Positions 36,190 through 45,109 of a stretch of DNA of 64,000 bases are shown here, piece by piece. This DNA comes from Litoreibacter meonggei (GTDB taxonomy: Bacteria > Pseudomonadota > Alphaproteobacteria > Rhodobacterales > Rhodobacteraceae). Where the stretch lies: contig NZ_RCCE01000005.1 in NCBI RefSeq assembly GCF_003663885.1, positions 62,001 through 126,000 of the forward strand, written 5' to 3'. How positions within the stretch are numbered: position 1 is the first letter of the stretch; every line of letters starts with the position of its first letter. The position numbers and the translations under genes are program-made. A model generated the notes under the pieces. That model ran no database searches. It saw nothing but the letters and a program-made list of their open reading frames with translations, and was not told the origin of the DNA.

Positions 36190-37062
36190 ATGTTCAAAGG
36201 CTCAATGCCCGCGCTGATTACGCCGTTTAACAACGGCGCAGTGGATTTTGACGCGCTCAAACATCTGGTTGAGTGGCATATCGAGCAAGGCTCGCACGGG
36301 CTCGTCCCTATGGGCACAACAGGCGAAAGCCCGACAGTCAGCCATGACGAGCACGACGCGGTTGTCGAAGCCGTAGTGAAAACCGTGGCGGGCCGCGTTC
36401 CGGTTATCGCGGGCGCTGGTTCCAATAACACGGCCGAAACAGTTCGCCTTGTGCAGCACGCCAAACAGGTCGGCGCAGACGCCGCCCTCGTGGTCACGCC
36501 ATATTACAACAAACCCACCCAACGCGGGTTGATGGCACATTTCACCGCCGCGGCTGACTGTGGCCTGCCGATCATCATCTATAACATCCCGCCCCGCTCG
36601 GTCATCGACATGACGCCAGCGACCATGGGCGAGTTGGCCAAGCATCCGATGATTATCGGCGTCAAAGACTCGACCGCCGACATCACACGGGTATCCCAGC
36701 AGCGCATCACCTGCGGCAACGACTTCCTGCAATTCTCCGCGGAAGACGGATCAGCCTTGGGCGCACATGCGCATGGCAGCGTCGGGTGCATTTCGGTCAC
36801 CGCCAATGTGGCCCCGAAGCTATGCGCCGAGTTCCAGAATGCGATGACGGCAGGCGACTATAAAACGGCCCTCACCTATCAGGACCGCTTGATGCCATTG
36901 CACAACGCGATCTTTACAGAGCCGGGCCTTGTGGGTGCCAAATACGGCGTGTCCCTGCTCGGCAAATGCTCCGAGACCGTGCGCTCGCCGCTGACGACGC
37001 TGGAAGACAGCACCAAGGCCGCCATCAAGGACGCCATGCGTCATGCGGGTCTGCTGAACTAA
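36190..37062 (+). CDS. dapA: 4-hydroxy-tetrahydrodipicolinate synthase
   Basis: A 290-residue TIM-barrel aldolase condensing pyruvate with aspartate semialdehyde in lysine/diaminopimelate synthesis. Seen are GTTGESPT, the proton-relay Tyr in VVTPYYNKP, and the Schiff-base Lys in GVKDSTADI, with the C-terminal [21 protein letters not shown] sits 8 bases before the ATG. It faces away from slt, which is also a cell-wall gene. Confidence 0.97.
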   Translation: MFKGSMPALITPFNNGAVDFDALKHLVEWHIEQGSHGLVPMGTTGESPTVSHDEHDAVVEAVVKTVAGRVPVIAGAGSNNTAETVRLVQHAKQVGADAALVVTPYYNKPTQRGLMAHFTAAADCGLPIIIYNIPPRSVIDMTPATMGELAKHPMIIGVKDSTADITRVSQQRITCGNDFLQFSAEDGSALGAHAHGSVGCISVTANVAPKLCAEFQNAMTAGDYKTALTYQDRLMPLHNAIFTEPGLVGAKYGVSLLGKCSETVRSPLTTLEDSTKAAIKDAMRHAGLLN

Positions 37063-37104
37063 GCACCGCTTTCCATTGAACGTAACATCTGGGAAGGTGA
37101 GCAT

Positions 37105-37704
37105 ATGAAATTGCTCACCTTTTCCGACCTGCATCGTGACGTCCAAGCCGCGCGTGCTATTGCTGACGCCAGTGCAGAGGCCGACATCGTAATCGGCGCT
37201 GGCGATTTCGCGACACATGGCCTTGGCATGACGGACACGATGGACGTCCTGATGCAATGCCAAGCCCCGCTCATCCTTGTCCACGGAAACCACGACAACC
37301 CCTCCGAACTGGTGCAGCTTTGTGCCGACAGGCGCGATGTGCATTACCTCCACGGGCAAACGCTGGACATCGCAGGCGTCGTGTTCTTCGGCTTTGGCGG
37401 CGAAACCCACGCCAACGGCACCGAAGGCCGGCTCCATTCTGTCTCCGAGGCAGATGCCGCGCGTTTTCTTGCCCCTTGCCCGGATGGCGTTGTCTTGGTC
37501 ACCCATGCGCCCCCGTTTGGCACAGCTGACCTCTATAAAGACGGCACGCATGGCGGCAGCACAGCCATTCATGATGCAATCAAGCTGAAACAACCACGAT
37601 TGGCGCTCTGCGGTCACATCCACAACGCTTGGGGGACCGAGGGCACCATTGGGGCGACGAAAATCAGGAACCTTGGCCCCGCCCCTGTCTGGTTTGAAAT
37701 CTAG
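37105..37704 (+). CDS. Calcineurin-like metallophosphoesterase
   Basis: A 199-residue enzyme with the metal-site series DLHRD (N-terminal), GAGDF, HGNHD, THAPP and CGHIH. Compact proteins of this kind hydrolyse phosphodiesters; the substrate is unknown. It begins 42 bases after dapA with GGAAGGTGA before the ATG, and may share its transcript. Confidence 0.9.
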   Translation: MKLLTFSDLHRDVQAARAIADASAEADIVIGAGDFATHGLGMTDTMDVLMQCQAPLILVHGNHDNPSELVQLCADRRDVHYLHGQTLDIAGVVFFGFGGETHANGTEGRLHSVSEADAARFLAPCPDGVVLVTHAPPFGTADLYKDGTHGGSTAIHDAIKLKQPRLALCGHIHNAWGTEGTIGATKIRNLGPAPVWFEI

Positions 37705-37749
37705 CTTGGGATTGACCCCGGACTAGACCCTCCCTACCTAGAGCAGACC

Positions 37750-38235
37750 ATGGCAAATAAACCCAAATCAGCTGAAGAGCGGAACTACAAAGTCGTGTCT
37801 GAAAACCGGCGCGCCCGCTTTGACTATGCAATCGAGGATGACCTCGAGTGCGGCCTTCTGCTGGAAGGCTCCGAGGTCAAATCCCTGCGCACAGGCCAAG
37901 CCCAGATCGCCGAAAGCTATGCGGCCGTGGAAGATGGAGAGCTGTGGTTGGTGAACAGCTACTTCCCGCCTTACGCACAGGCCAAAACCTTCCAGCACGA
38001 AGAACGCCGCCGCCGCAAACTGTTGGTGAAGCAAAAAGAGCTGGCCAAGCTTTGGAACGCCACCCAGCGCGAGGGCATGACGCTGGTCCCGATGGTGCTC
38101 TACTTCAACCACAAGGGCCGCGCGAAGATCAAAATAGGCATCGCCAAGGGCAAAAAGCTGCACGACAAGCGCGAGACTTCAGCCAAACGCGACTGGCAAC
38201 GCTCAAAAGCGCGGTTGATGAAAGAAAACCGCTAG
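37750..38235 (+). CDS. smpB: SsrA-binding protein SmpB
   Basis: A 161-residue partner of tmRNA in ribosome rescue. The core reads [29 protein letters not shown], then the [10 protein letters not shown] and [13 protein letters not shown] motifs, with a basic C-terminal tail ([21 protein letters not shown], given here only in part as evidence of the tail). No tmRNA gene is visible nearby, as expected for alphaproteobacteria, where it is split and unlinked. The foreign-looking DNA starts right after it. Confidence 0.97.
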   Translation: MANKPKSAEERNYKVVSENRRARFDYAIEDDLECGLLLEGSEVKSLRTGQAQIAESYAAVEDGELWLVNSYFPPYAQAKTFQHEERRRRKLLVKQKELAKLWNATQREGMTLVPMVLYFNHKGRAKIKIGIAKGKKLHDKRETSAKRDWQRSKARLMKENR

Positions 38236-38426
38236 AGCGGAATTCGGGATGCTGGTCAGCATTGAGGGCAGAGTTACAAACCAACTGGTCTTGTTGAATG
38301 CACTAGCGTGTTTGAGCCAACTCACCTTAATCGGAAACACGAGTTAACAAGCGCTCAATAGAATTTGCTGCCCATGAGAGCGGTTTTTCGTACACTGGGG
38401 GAAATCATCAATGATTGGAGCAAGCT

Positions 38427-39080
38427 ATGGCGGATCAAGGCAAGATAGCGGAGGTGGCGCAGTTAGTATCTGCAGTCGGAGGACTAGCGTGGCCTGCTAT
38501 TGTGGTGACCGCACTTTATTTAGCACGTGGGCGATTGCTAGAACTTCTAAACTCTCTAATCGACAAAATTAAGAGTTCTACGGAGCTAAAATTCGGCTCA
38601 GTTGAGCTAAAAGGCCCTCTGCTTAATTCCCACGGCGATGTTATCAAGGGGGGCGACGAAAGCTTTGATGTCATACCAGCAGCGGCGATTGATGTCGAAG
38701 ATAGGAAGAGCATATATGCGGATTTACAAGGATTTATGCTTGTACACACGATCAAGCCAGTAAGGCCGATACAGTATGTTAATGAGAAAGTGATTTTTGA
38801 TGTTTCGATTTACTTGCATTCCCACTCCGGGAAAGGGCGGCTAAATGATATCAAAAGCGTTTCATATTTTTTAGGTGATCATTTTGGTAAGTCAGAACAC
38901 GGCTCAAAATGGAAAGTTTCAAGCGCCAATCACCAATTCGCGTTGTCTGTTCAGGCGTATGGCACTTTTTTATGTGTTGCCGAAATCGAATTTCAAGATG
39001 AGTCCAAGTCCCGAACTTACCGCTACATAGATACAGAAATGATGCCTGTTTATGGAGAACTCAAGAGTCTTGAAGGTTGA
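38427..39080 (+). CDS. Membrane-anchored protein with probable prokaryotic YEATS (pYEATS) domain
   Basis: A 217-residue protein of clearly lower GC than its neighbours. One transmembrane helix (about 12-34) is followed by a basic/polar linker, then a beta-rich region at about 119-204: VIFDVSIYLHSHS, DIKSVSYFLGDHF, FALSVQAYGTFLCVAEIEFQD, YRYIDTEM. This spacing matches the YEATS-like immunoglobulin fold found in bacterial membrane proteins, proposed in conflict-system studies to be sensors. GGAG lies 6 bases before the ATG. Flanks of 191 and 242 bases hold no genes. Domain call is from pattern memory; function unknown. Confidence 0.62.
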   Translation: MADQGKIAEVAQLVSAVGGLAWPAIVVTALYLARGRLLELLNSLIDKIKSSTELKFGSVELKGPLLNSHGDVIKGGDESFDVIPAAAIDVEDRKSIYADLQGFMLVHTIKPVRPIQYVNEKVIFDVSIYLHSHSGKGRLNDIKSVSYFLGDHFGKSEHGSKWKVSSANHQFALSVQAYGTFLCVAEIEFQDESKSRTYRYIDTEMMPVYGELKSLEG

Positions 39081-39322
39081 TTTTTGGACCGATCCGTCTC
39101 GCGCAGTTCACACAACTGTTGCTCGCTAACAGCCAGTGTTGTCGACCACAGCACCGAACGGCGGGTTCGTCTGCCAAGCCGCCTCTCATACCTCCGATGC
39201 CGAGCTTTCAACCTCCCCACTCCATGCACAACGCTCGCCTGTTTTGACGCCGTAATGTGCCCCCACTTGCCTCTGAACGATCACAGGTCTACCAAAAGGC
39301 AATTCCGCTCGGAGGCTGCGCC

Positions 39323-40171
39323 ATGACAGACGACCCCAAAACCCTCGTTTCCACCAAATGGCTGGAGGATCACCTGAACGATCCCGACCTGAGGATCATC
39401 GACGCCTCTTGGTACATGCCCGATATGAACCGCGACGGCCGCTCCGAGTATGACCGCGGCCACATCCCGAACGCGCGCTTCTTCGACATCGACGAAATCT
39501 CCGACACGCGGTCGTCGCTGCCGCACATGGCCCCGCCGGTGGAAAAATTCATGTCCCGCTCCCGCGCCCTTGGCGTCGGCGACGGGCATCAGATCGTGGT
39601 CTATGACGGCGCGGGCCTGTTCTCGGCCGCACGGGTCTGGTGGCTCTACCGCCTCATGGGCAAGAACGACGTGGCCGTGCTGGATGGTGGCTATCCCAAA
39701 TGGCTGGCCGAGGGCCGCCCGACCGAAGACCTGCCCCCCATTCACAAGGACCGCCACATCACCATCCACCGCCAAGCAGCACTTGTCCGTGACGTCACCC
39801 AAGTCGCCGCCGCCTCCAAACTCGGCGATCACACCATTCTGGATGCCCGCGGTGCCCCACGCTTCAAGGGCCAAGAGCCGGAGCCCCGCGAAGGCCTGCG
39901 CTCGGGCCACATCCCGAATTCGCAAAACATTCCATACAAATCGGTTCTAAACGCCGACGGAACGATGAAGTCGCCCTCCGACCTGCGAGAAGTGTTCCAT
40001 GACGCAAAAGTCGATCTGACCAAGCCGGTCATCACCACCTGCGGCTCCGGCGTCACCGCCGCAATCCTCAGCCTCGCGCTGGAGCGCATCGGCAACCGCA
40101 ACCACTCGCTCTATGACGGCTCGTGGAGCGAATGGGGCCAGTTCGACCAACTCAGCGTGGAGACCGGATAA
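39323..40171 (+). CDS. sseA: 3-mercaptopyruvate sulfurtransferase
   Basis: A 282-residue tandem-rhodanese protein. The N-terminal rhodanese domain begins LVSTKWLEDHLNDPDLRIIDASW, quoted in part; the second carries the active-site loop CGSGVTAAI, typical of mercaptopyruvate rather than thiosulfate sulfurtransferases (Cys near residue 237). It transfers sulfur from 3-mercaptopyruvate. GGAGG precedes ATG 39323. Its stop overlaps the next start (TAATG), pairing it with a transaminase that could make 3-mercaptopyruvate from cysteine. Confidence 0.93.
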   Translation: MTDDPKTLVSTKWLEDHLNDPDLRIIDASWYMPDMNRDGRSEYDRGHIPNARFFDIDEISDTRSSLPHMAPPVEKFMSRSRALGVGDGHQIVVYDGAGLFSAARVWWLYRLMGKNDVAVLDGGYPKWLAEGRPTEDLPPIHKDRHITIHRQAALVRDVTQVAAASKLGDHTILDARGAPRFKGQEPEPREGLRSGHIPNSQNIPYKSVLNADGTMKSPSDLREVFHDAKVDLTKPVITTCGSGVTAAILSLALERIGNRNHSLYDGSWSEWGQFDQLSVETG

Positions 40172-41355
40172 TGTTCGAAGCCCTCGAAGCCCAACCCGCC
40201 GACAAAATTCTGTCCCTGATGGCCGCCTACCGCGAAGACCCGCGCGAGGACAAGGTCGACCTCGGCGTCGGCGTCTACAAGAACGCCGAAGGCCAGACCC
40301 CGATCATGCGCGCCGTCAAAGCCGCCGAGCAAAAGCTCTGGCAGGTCGAGGACACCAAAAGCTACACCGGCCTCGCGGGTGATGCGGGCTATCACGACGC
40401 GCTGCGCAGTTTGATCCTGAACGATACCGTCTCCAAGGATCAGGTCGCCGCAGCCGCCACCCCCGGTGGCACGGGTGCGATCCGTCAGGGGCTGGAGCTG
40501 ATCCGCATGGCCGCGCCCAAGGCAACCGTCTGGCTGTCCGCCCCCACATGGCCCAACCACCCGTCCATCATCAAATATCTCGGCATGCCGATGGCCGAAT
40601 ACCGCTATTTCGACGCAGAAACCCGCGGCGTGGACTTTGGCGGGATGCTCACCGATCTGGACACAGCCAAGCCCGGCGACGTGGTGCTGCTGCACGGCTG
40701 CTGCCATAATCCGACCGGCGCAAACCTGACCGCCAGCCAGTGGCAGGAGGTCGCGGATTTCCTCAAGTCCAAGCAGCTGATCCCCTTCGTCGATATCGCT
40801 TACCAAGGCTTCGGCGACGGCCTCGACGCCGACGCTTTCGGCCCCCGTCACTTGGCGAAAACCCAGCCGGAAATGCTGATCGCCGCCAGTTGCTCCAAAA
40901 ACTTCGGCGTCTACCGCGAACGCGCGGGCCTGCTGATGGCGGTCTCCCAAGACCCTGCCAAGACCCCGCTGAACCAAGGCACGGTGGCGTTCCTGAACCG
41001 CCAGAACTACTCCTTCCCGCCCGATCACGGCGCGCGGTTGGTAACGATGGTCTTGAACGACGAGGCCCTGCGCGCCGACTGGCTGACCGAGCTGGAGGGC
41101 ATCCGCACCGGCATGCTCACCCTGCGCCAGACCCTTGCGGACGCCTTGCGCCAGCGCACCAATTCCGACCGCTTCGACTTTATCGCCCAGCACCGCGGCA
41201 TGTTCTCGCGCCTTGGTGCGACCGAGGCGCAGGTCGAGCAAATGCGCCAGAGCCACGGCATCTACATGGTCTCCGATAGCCGCCTGAACATCGCAGGCCT
41301 GAACGCGCAATCGGTGCCGATCCTAGCGGATGCGATTGTGGCGGCGGGGGTTTAG
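40171..41355 (+). CDS. Aromatic/aspartate aminotransferase (class I)
   Basis: A 394-residue PLP enzyme of the TyrB/AspC type: DLGVGVYKN near the N-terminus, SAPTWPNH, HGCCHNPTGANLT, and PLP lysine in SCSKNFGVYRERAGLL. Overlap with sseA by one base implies co-expression, so cysteine transamination to mercaptopyruvate is a plausible side or main role. The C-terminal SRLNIAGL matches the substrate-binding Arg region. Confidence 0.92.
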   Translation: MFEALEAQPADKILSLMAAYREDPREDKVDLGVGVYKNAEGQTPIMRAVKAAEQKLWQVEDTKSYTGLAGDAGYHDALRSLILNDTVSKDQVAAAATPGGTGAIRQGLELIRMAAPKATVWLSAPTWPNHPSIIKYLGMPMAEYRYFDAETRGVDFGGMLTDLDTAKPGDVVLLHGCCHNPTGANLTASQWQEVADFLKSKQLIPFVDIAYQGFGDGLDADAFGPRHLAKTQPEMLIAASCSKNFGVYRERAGLLMAVSQDPAKTPLNQGTVAFLNRQNYSFPPDHGARLVTMVLNDEALRADWLTELEGIRTGMLTLRQTLADALRQRTNSDRFDFIAQHRGMFSRLGATEAQVEQMRQSHGIYMVSDSRLNIAGLNAQSVPILADAIVAAGV

Positions 41356-41615
41356 GGGAGATCGGATAGCATTGTCCGCTATGCGGGACTTTGCGGCCAT
41401 TACCCTTCCTCGTGTTTGCTGACGCAGCATCCGCTTGCAGGCGCAGCACACTTATCGCTGCAGCGCAGTTGATGTCGCCAGACCGGTCATTGAAAGCCAG
41501 TCTGAGGCGTGAAATTCAAACTGTCCTTTCGCCGCAACCGGAACCGACCATCGAGGAGCGGACTTAGTGAGTTTTCGCTGCGCTTGCGCCAACGTCTGCT
41601 TGGGAAAAGTTATTG
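41356..41615. other. 260-base gap without a recognised gene
   Basis: This convergent gap between the aminotransferase and the TPR gene contains no convincing ORF, hairpin terminator or RNA. Fragments such as GCTGACGCAGCATCC echo pieces of the degenerate repeat at 49783, which suggests an old decayed element. Confidence 0.4.
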
Positions 41616-42899
41616 TCAGATGCCCTTAACGGCATTTCCGATAATTGCGTTGGGGCGATGCATTGCAAGTTGCCTACGCGCTTCGTCATGACGCCCCAAC
41701 CGCAGCAGGACACCGACTGACGCATATTCTATCAAATCACGCTGCGCGCGACTGCCACCAAGCCGCGCGTGATCCCAAAGCGCTTTTGTCAAAAGGTCAT
41801 TCGCATCCGACCAGTTCTGATCAGCGATGGCACCGAATGCCTCAGCCAGATATCGCACTAGGTCGGCTGCCGGTCCCTTGGCACCTACAATGATCCGTTG
41901 AAGTTCCTCGAATCTTCCTGCCATCGCATATCCAAGTGCTGCATGTGCATCCGCAAAACCCAAGCCGGGGTTCGGAAACTTCTCTGCGGCATAGTCGCAA
42001 ACGATCTGCCACCGTTTTTGAGGAACCTCTACACCCGAAAGCTCCGCCCGATATAGAACCGCCGCCAGATCAACCATAACATTTAGCGGAGGCCCCCATG
42101 CCCCGCGCGGATCGATATCCCGGTCGACAATGCGCCACATCTCATTCGTATCGCCTCGCGCCAATGCCCAGAGCGCAATATGCCAAGCGATATGGCAATG
42201 CATTTGGCCCTCTTTTTGATAGGAACGTTGCCAGTCCGTGATGAACGCATAACCCGCTTCTGTCTGGCCTGTTTCATAATAGAGATGTGATCGAAAATGC
42301 GCACCATGCGCATTCCGCGGATTGGCCGTTAGTGATTTATCAATGCTCTTTTCGGCACGGTGGAATTGGCCGACCTCGACTTGCGCAAACCCCAACAGAC
42401 CTTGGAGCCACCAGTCATCGCCATAATGGGGTTCTAGAATCTCAGCCAACGCAAGGTTCTCGGCTTCGCGTCCCGGCTCGCCACTGAATCCGATCAGACT
42501 CAGGACGCCCAGACAGGCTTGCGCGATAATCACATCACGGGGATAATCTTGCAATTGATCACGCGCGGCCTGATATCCAGCGGCGTTTTTGCCTTCGATC
42601 AAAAGGCCGATGATCTTGATCTGCCGCGCTTCCCGTTCCGTCAGCGGCCCGTCGCATTGTTTGGCGAGATGAAGTGATTGTTGCGCACCAGTTCTATCTC
42701 CGACGAGCTGCCGATAACGCGCCAATACGACATGTGGGAGGGCGAAGCCTTCGTCTTCTTGGGTCGCCAGTTTGAGCGCGGCTTCAACGCCGATCTCGGC
42801 ACCTAGGAACCGATCAAGGCCAAGAATATACGCATCTCTGGCCTTTTGCGAGTTCGTCGAAAGCGAATATCCGTATCTGTCTTTCATCCCCAACACCAT
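41616..42899 (-). CDS. TTC38-like tetratricopeptide-repeat protein
   Basis: A 427-residue soluble, helix-rich protein. It begins with MKDRYGYSLSTNSQKARDAY after a 4-residue extension; the ATG at 42887 is an alternative start. TPR-like helix pairs run through most of the length, with HIAWHIALWALARGD and FADAHAALGYAMAGRFEE typical of the TTC38 family. These proteins are scaffold-like and no function is known in bacteria. It stands alone with long non-coding flanks. Confidence 0.8.
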   Translation of the reverse strand: MVLGMKDRYGYSLSTNSQKARDAYILGLDRFLGAEIGVEAALKLATQEDEGFALPHVVLARYRQLVGDRTGAQQSLHLAKQCDGPLTEREARQIKIIGLLIEGKNAAGYQAARDQLQDYPRDVIIAQACLGVLSLIGFSGEPGREAENLALAEILEPHYGDDWWLQGLLGFAQVEVGQFHRAEKSIDKSLTANPRNAHGAHFRSHLYYETGQTEAGYAFITDWQRSYQKEGQMHCHIAWHIALWALARGDTNEMWRIVDRDIDPRGAWGPPLNVMVDLAAVLYRAELSGVEVPQKRWQIVCDYAAEKFPNPGLGFADAHAALGYAMAGRFEELQRIIVGAKGPAADLVRYLAEAFGAIADQNWSDANDLLTKALWDHARLGGSRAQRDLIEYASVGVLLRLGRHDEARRQLAMHRPNAIIGNAVKGI

Positions 42900-43157
42900 G
42901 TTTGAGCCAATGCTACAACAAACCGCACGAAAAGTCAGTGACTTCGCAAAAGCGGTCGCTGATCAGTCGCACAGCATTCAGAACAATGGGCTCTGCACCC
43001 GCTTTCGAGGCGTTTTGCCCGAACGCTGGCTATGGAAGCGCCAAAGTCAGCGAATCGAATGAAGCCGCAGAGTCTCAGTTACATAGCTTGCGAGGCGAGC
43101 GGCAGGTTCCAATCCGCCCTCAACCTCGATCACGCCGCACTGGCATTGGGCGGCTCA

Positions 43158-43316
43158 GAGCCGAGGCTGTGTGAAAACAAAGCGAAGTAATATCTCTCGC
43201 CGAGTTCGTTTCTAACTTTCCTTTAATTTAGCTCTCAGCCTGACGAGAAAGCGCATATATCTCAGTTATTTGGCCCGAAGTGTCAGTCCGCCAGTGTTTT
43301 CACACAGCCTCAGCCC
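43158..43316. mobile_element. MITE-like element with about 20-bp terminal inverted repeats
   Basis: GAGGCTGTGTGAAAAC at 43163-43178 is matched exactly by GTTTTCACACAGCCTC at 43296-43311; the match continues outward with two mismatches. About 117 bases between them are AT-rich and hold no ORF. The ends resemble transposase-type terminal repeats with GGCTGTGTGAAAAC. It sits in the 456-base gap (42900-43355) between the TPR and PNPOx genes; nothing else is recognised in that gap. Confidence 0.65.
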
Positions 43317-43355
43317 TAAGGAGACATAAACCAACATCACCGATTAGCTATGCAG

Positions 43356-43949
43356 TTATTGACGGTGCGGGTCCTTTGCCGGAAGTGCATCGCGCAAGTC
43401 CTCGGCGTTTTTCCATTCTGGTTTGGCGCTCGCCCCGGTCTCGTCCGGTATGAAGGAGGAAGCAGCAGCTTTGTTCAAATCGGGGATATAGCGCGGACAG
43501 TTTGGGAAGATTTCGTCGGCATCGACACGCACGGTCATCTTGTGGCCTTCCTTCGTTGGGCCGTCGACAAGAGTGCAATTGCCATTGACGCGCAGTCGCT
43601 TTGGCTGAGCGCCAAATTCAATGAATAGAAGTCCGATTCGCGGTGATTTCAATACATTACCGAGGCTGCGATACATCGAGTTTCCATCAAAATCCGCCCA
43701 CTCCAATCGCGTCGGATTTGTGACACGCACAAATCCGGGCGCACCGCCCCGAAAGGAACAGTCGACGCTTTGTCCGTGTGCCGTAGCAATGAAAAAGAAC
43801 TCTGCATTTTCTATGAAGTTGACGTCTTGCTCACGAAACTCGGAAAACCGCCGATGCTTTTCCAATGCATCTGCCATTCGGCGGCCATCAAACCTGTCCT
43901 GCAACTCGCGGTGACCATCGTGAAACATGCTGGTTGATTGCTCTGACAT
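43356..43949 (-). CDS. Pyridoxamine 5'-phosphate oxidase-family flavin-binding protein
   Basis: A 197-residue split-barrel protein. It has the DVNFIENAEFFFIATAHG opening, CSFRGGAPGFVRV and LEWADFDGNSMYRSLGN, common in PNPOx-like proteins that act as FMN/F420 or heme oxidoreductases. The C-terminal VDADEIFPNCPRYIP is shared with the phosphohydrolase-associated subgroup. True pyridoxal-phosphate synthesis is unlikely. It has no close neighbours on its strand. Confidence 0.85.
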   Translation of the reverse strand: MSEQSTSMFHDGHRELQDRFDGRRMADALEKHRRFSEFREQDVNFIENAEFFFIATAHGQSVDCSFRGGAPGFVRVTNPTRLEWADFDGNSMYRSLGNVLKSPRIGLLFIEFGAQPKRLRVNGNCTLVDGPTKEGHKMTVRVDADEIFPNCPRYIPDLNKAAASSFIPDETGASAKPEWKNAEDLRDALPAKDPHRQ

Positions 43950-44028
43950 CTTCGACCCTCCCAGTAGGCTGACGCCAGACTACCATACTTTCATGCATTC
44001 TGAGTGTCGGCTCCGTCCGCGACCTTTA

Positions 44029-44173
44029 AATTCGACCTCTGATCTTCGCTGCGGTCTGCATGAATGGCCGCGCTTTCCGCTGCACAACGGTACCGGGTTT
44101 TCCGCTCGCGCGGCATTTCCGGCGCGGCGAGCGCACGCAGCGAAAAAACCCAAGGAACAGGTGGGCTCAGCGC
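44029..44173. repeat. Degenerate dispersed repeat, copy A
   Basis: About 145 bp beginning ATTCGACCTCTGATCTTCGC and ending GTGGGCTCAGCGC. A related block lies at 49783-49932 with the same order of short matches (ATTCGAC.TCTGA, GCTGC..TCTGCA.GAATGG, TTTTCCGC, ATGGGCTCA). It carries no ORF of its own and occupies most of the PNPOx-integrase gap. Confidence 0.6.
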
Positions 44174-44244
44174 TACCGCAGGAAGTGTCAAACGATCAAG
44201 ACCGCTTCGCAATGACGAACGGCTTCAGCCGTTCATTAGAATTC

Positions 44245-44877
44245 TCAGATATCAATCCTTTCTGCTATGCTCAGCGCGTCTTCGAGCTCAACCCCCAGAT
44301 ATCTGACGGTGCTATCAACCTTTGTGTGGCCAAGCAGAAGCTGAACAGCACGCAGGTTACCTGTCTTGCGATAGATTTCCGCCACCTTCGTTCGGCGCAT
44401 AGAATGGGTGCCGTAACCACTGGGTTCCAAACCAATCGAAACAACCCAATTCCGAACCAAGCGCCCATACTGGCGTGTTGATATGTGCGGCCGATCATGA
44501 AATCGGCTCGGAAACAAGAACTGGCATCCGATCATTTCCGGAGACTTGATCCAGTTAGTCACAGTTTCTCGCGTATTTTTAGCCAGTTCAAACTGGACAG
44601 GCTTGTTCGTTTTACTTTGAACGACGGACACTCTTTCACGAATTCTGTCGTCCCTGAGTAGATCAATGACCTTTAGTGACACCAAGTCGCAACCGCGTAA
44701 CTTGCTATCTATTGCGACGTTGAACAATGCGAGATCACGGAGATTACCCGCTAGTTCGAGGCGAGCGCGGATGGCCCAGACCTGTTTGGGAAGTAGCGGG
44801 CGCTTTTGCCCGACGAGGCGGGCCTTATTCCAGGCTCTTCGTTTTGGGGTGACTGCGGGAAGTTGAACTCTTGGCAT
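44245..44877 (-). CDS. Short tyrosine-type recombinase/integrase
   Basis: A 210-residue protein comprising essentially the catalytic domain. The catalytic set is present: R61 (LRGCDL), K89 (SKTNK), H158 and R161 (HSMRR), H184 (LLGHTK) and nucleophile Y193 (VRYLG). The N-terminal core-binding domain is much reduced. GGAGGG precedes ATG 44877. No tRNA, excisionase or att core is visible nearby. It may be a solo recombinase or remnant of an integrated element that brought in the flanking accessory genes. Confidence 0.9.
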   Translation of the reverse strand: MPRVQLPAVTPKRRAWNKARLVGQKRPLLPKQVWAIRARLELAGNLRDLALFNVAIDSKLRGCDLVSLKVIDLLRDDRIRERVSVVQSKTNKPVQFELAKNTRETVTNWIKSPEMIGCQFLFPSRFHDRPHISTRQYGRLVRNWVVSIGLEPSGYGTHSMRRTKVAEIYRKTGNLRAVQLLLGHTKVDSTVRYLGVELEDALSIAERIDI

Positions 44878-44948
44878 GATTTGCCCTCCATCCAACCCTC
44901 CTGCCCAAACATCAACACAGCGCTGACGACGTACTATAGCCTAAAAAC

Positions 44949-44979
44949 TAATGACGGCTTCGCCGCTGGCGCGTCATTA
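44949..44979. promoter_or_regulatory. Inverted repeat in the integrase/GMC divergent region
   Basis: TAATGACG and CGTCATTA form a perfect 8-bp dyad with a 15-base spacer, 70 bases upstream of the integrase start and 130 before the GMC oxidoreductase. It could be an operator or a recombinase site. A related AAAGACGGCTTCG occurs at about 44997. Confidence 0.4.
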
Positions 44980-45109
44980 AGTGTTTCTGCGGAAGCAAAA
45001 GACGGCTTCGACCTTGGAACAGACATTGCGTCAAGAACCAGAGGCTCGTCGATTGAATGAAAAGTGATTTTCAGCTACTTTCCAGATGTAAACCTTCAGG
45101 AGGTTTGGC

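Noticed and set aside
40111-41310. 399-codon minus-strand frame
   Set aside because: Shadow of the aminotransferase; no domain, and the plus strand carries all PLP motifs.
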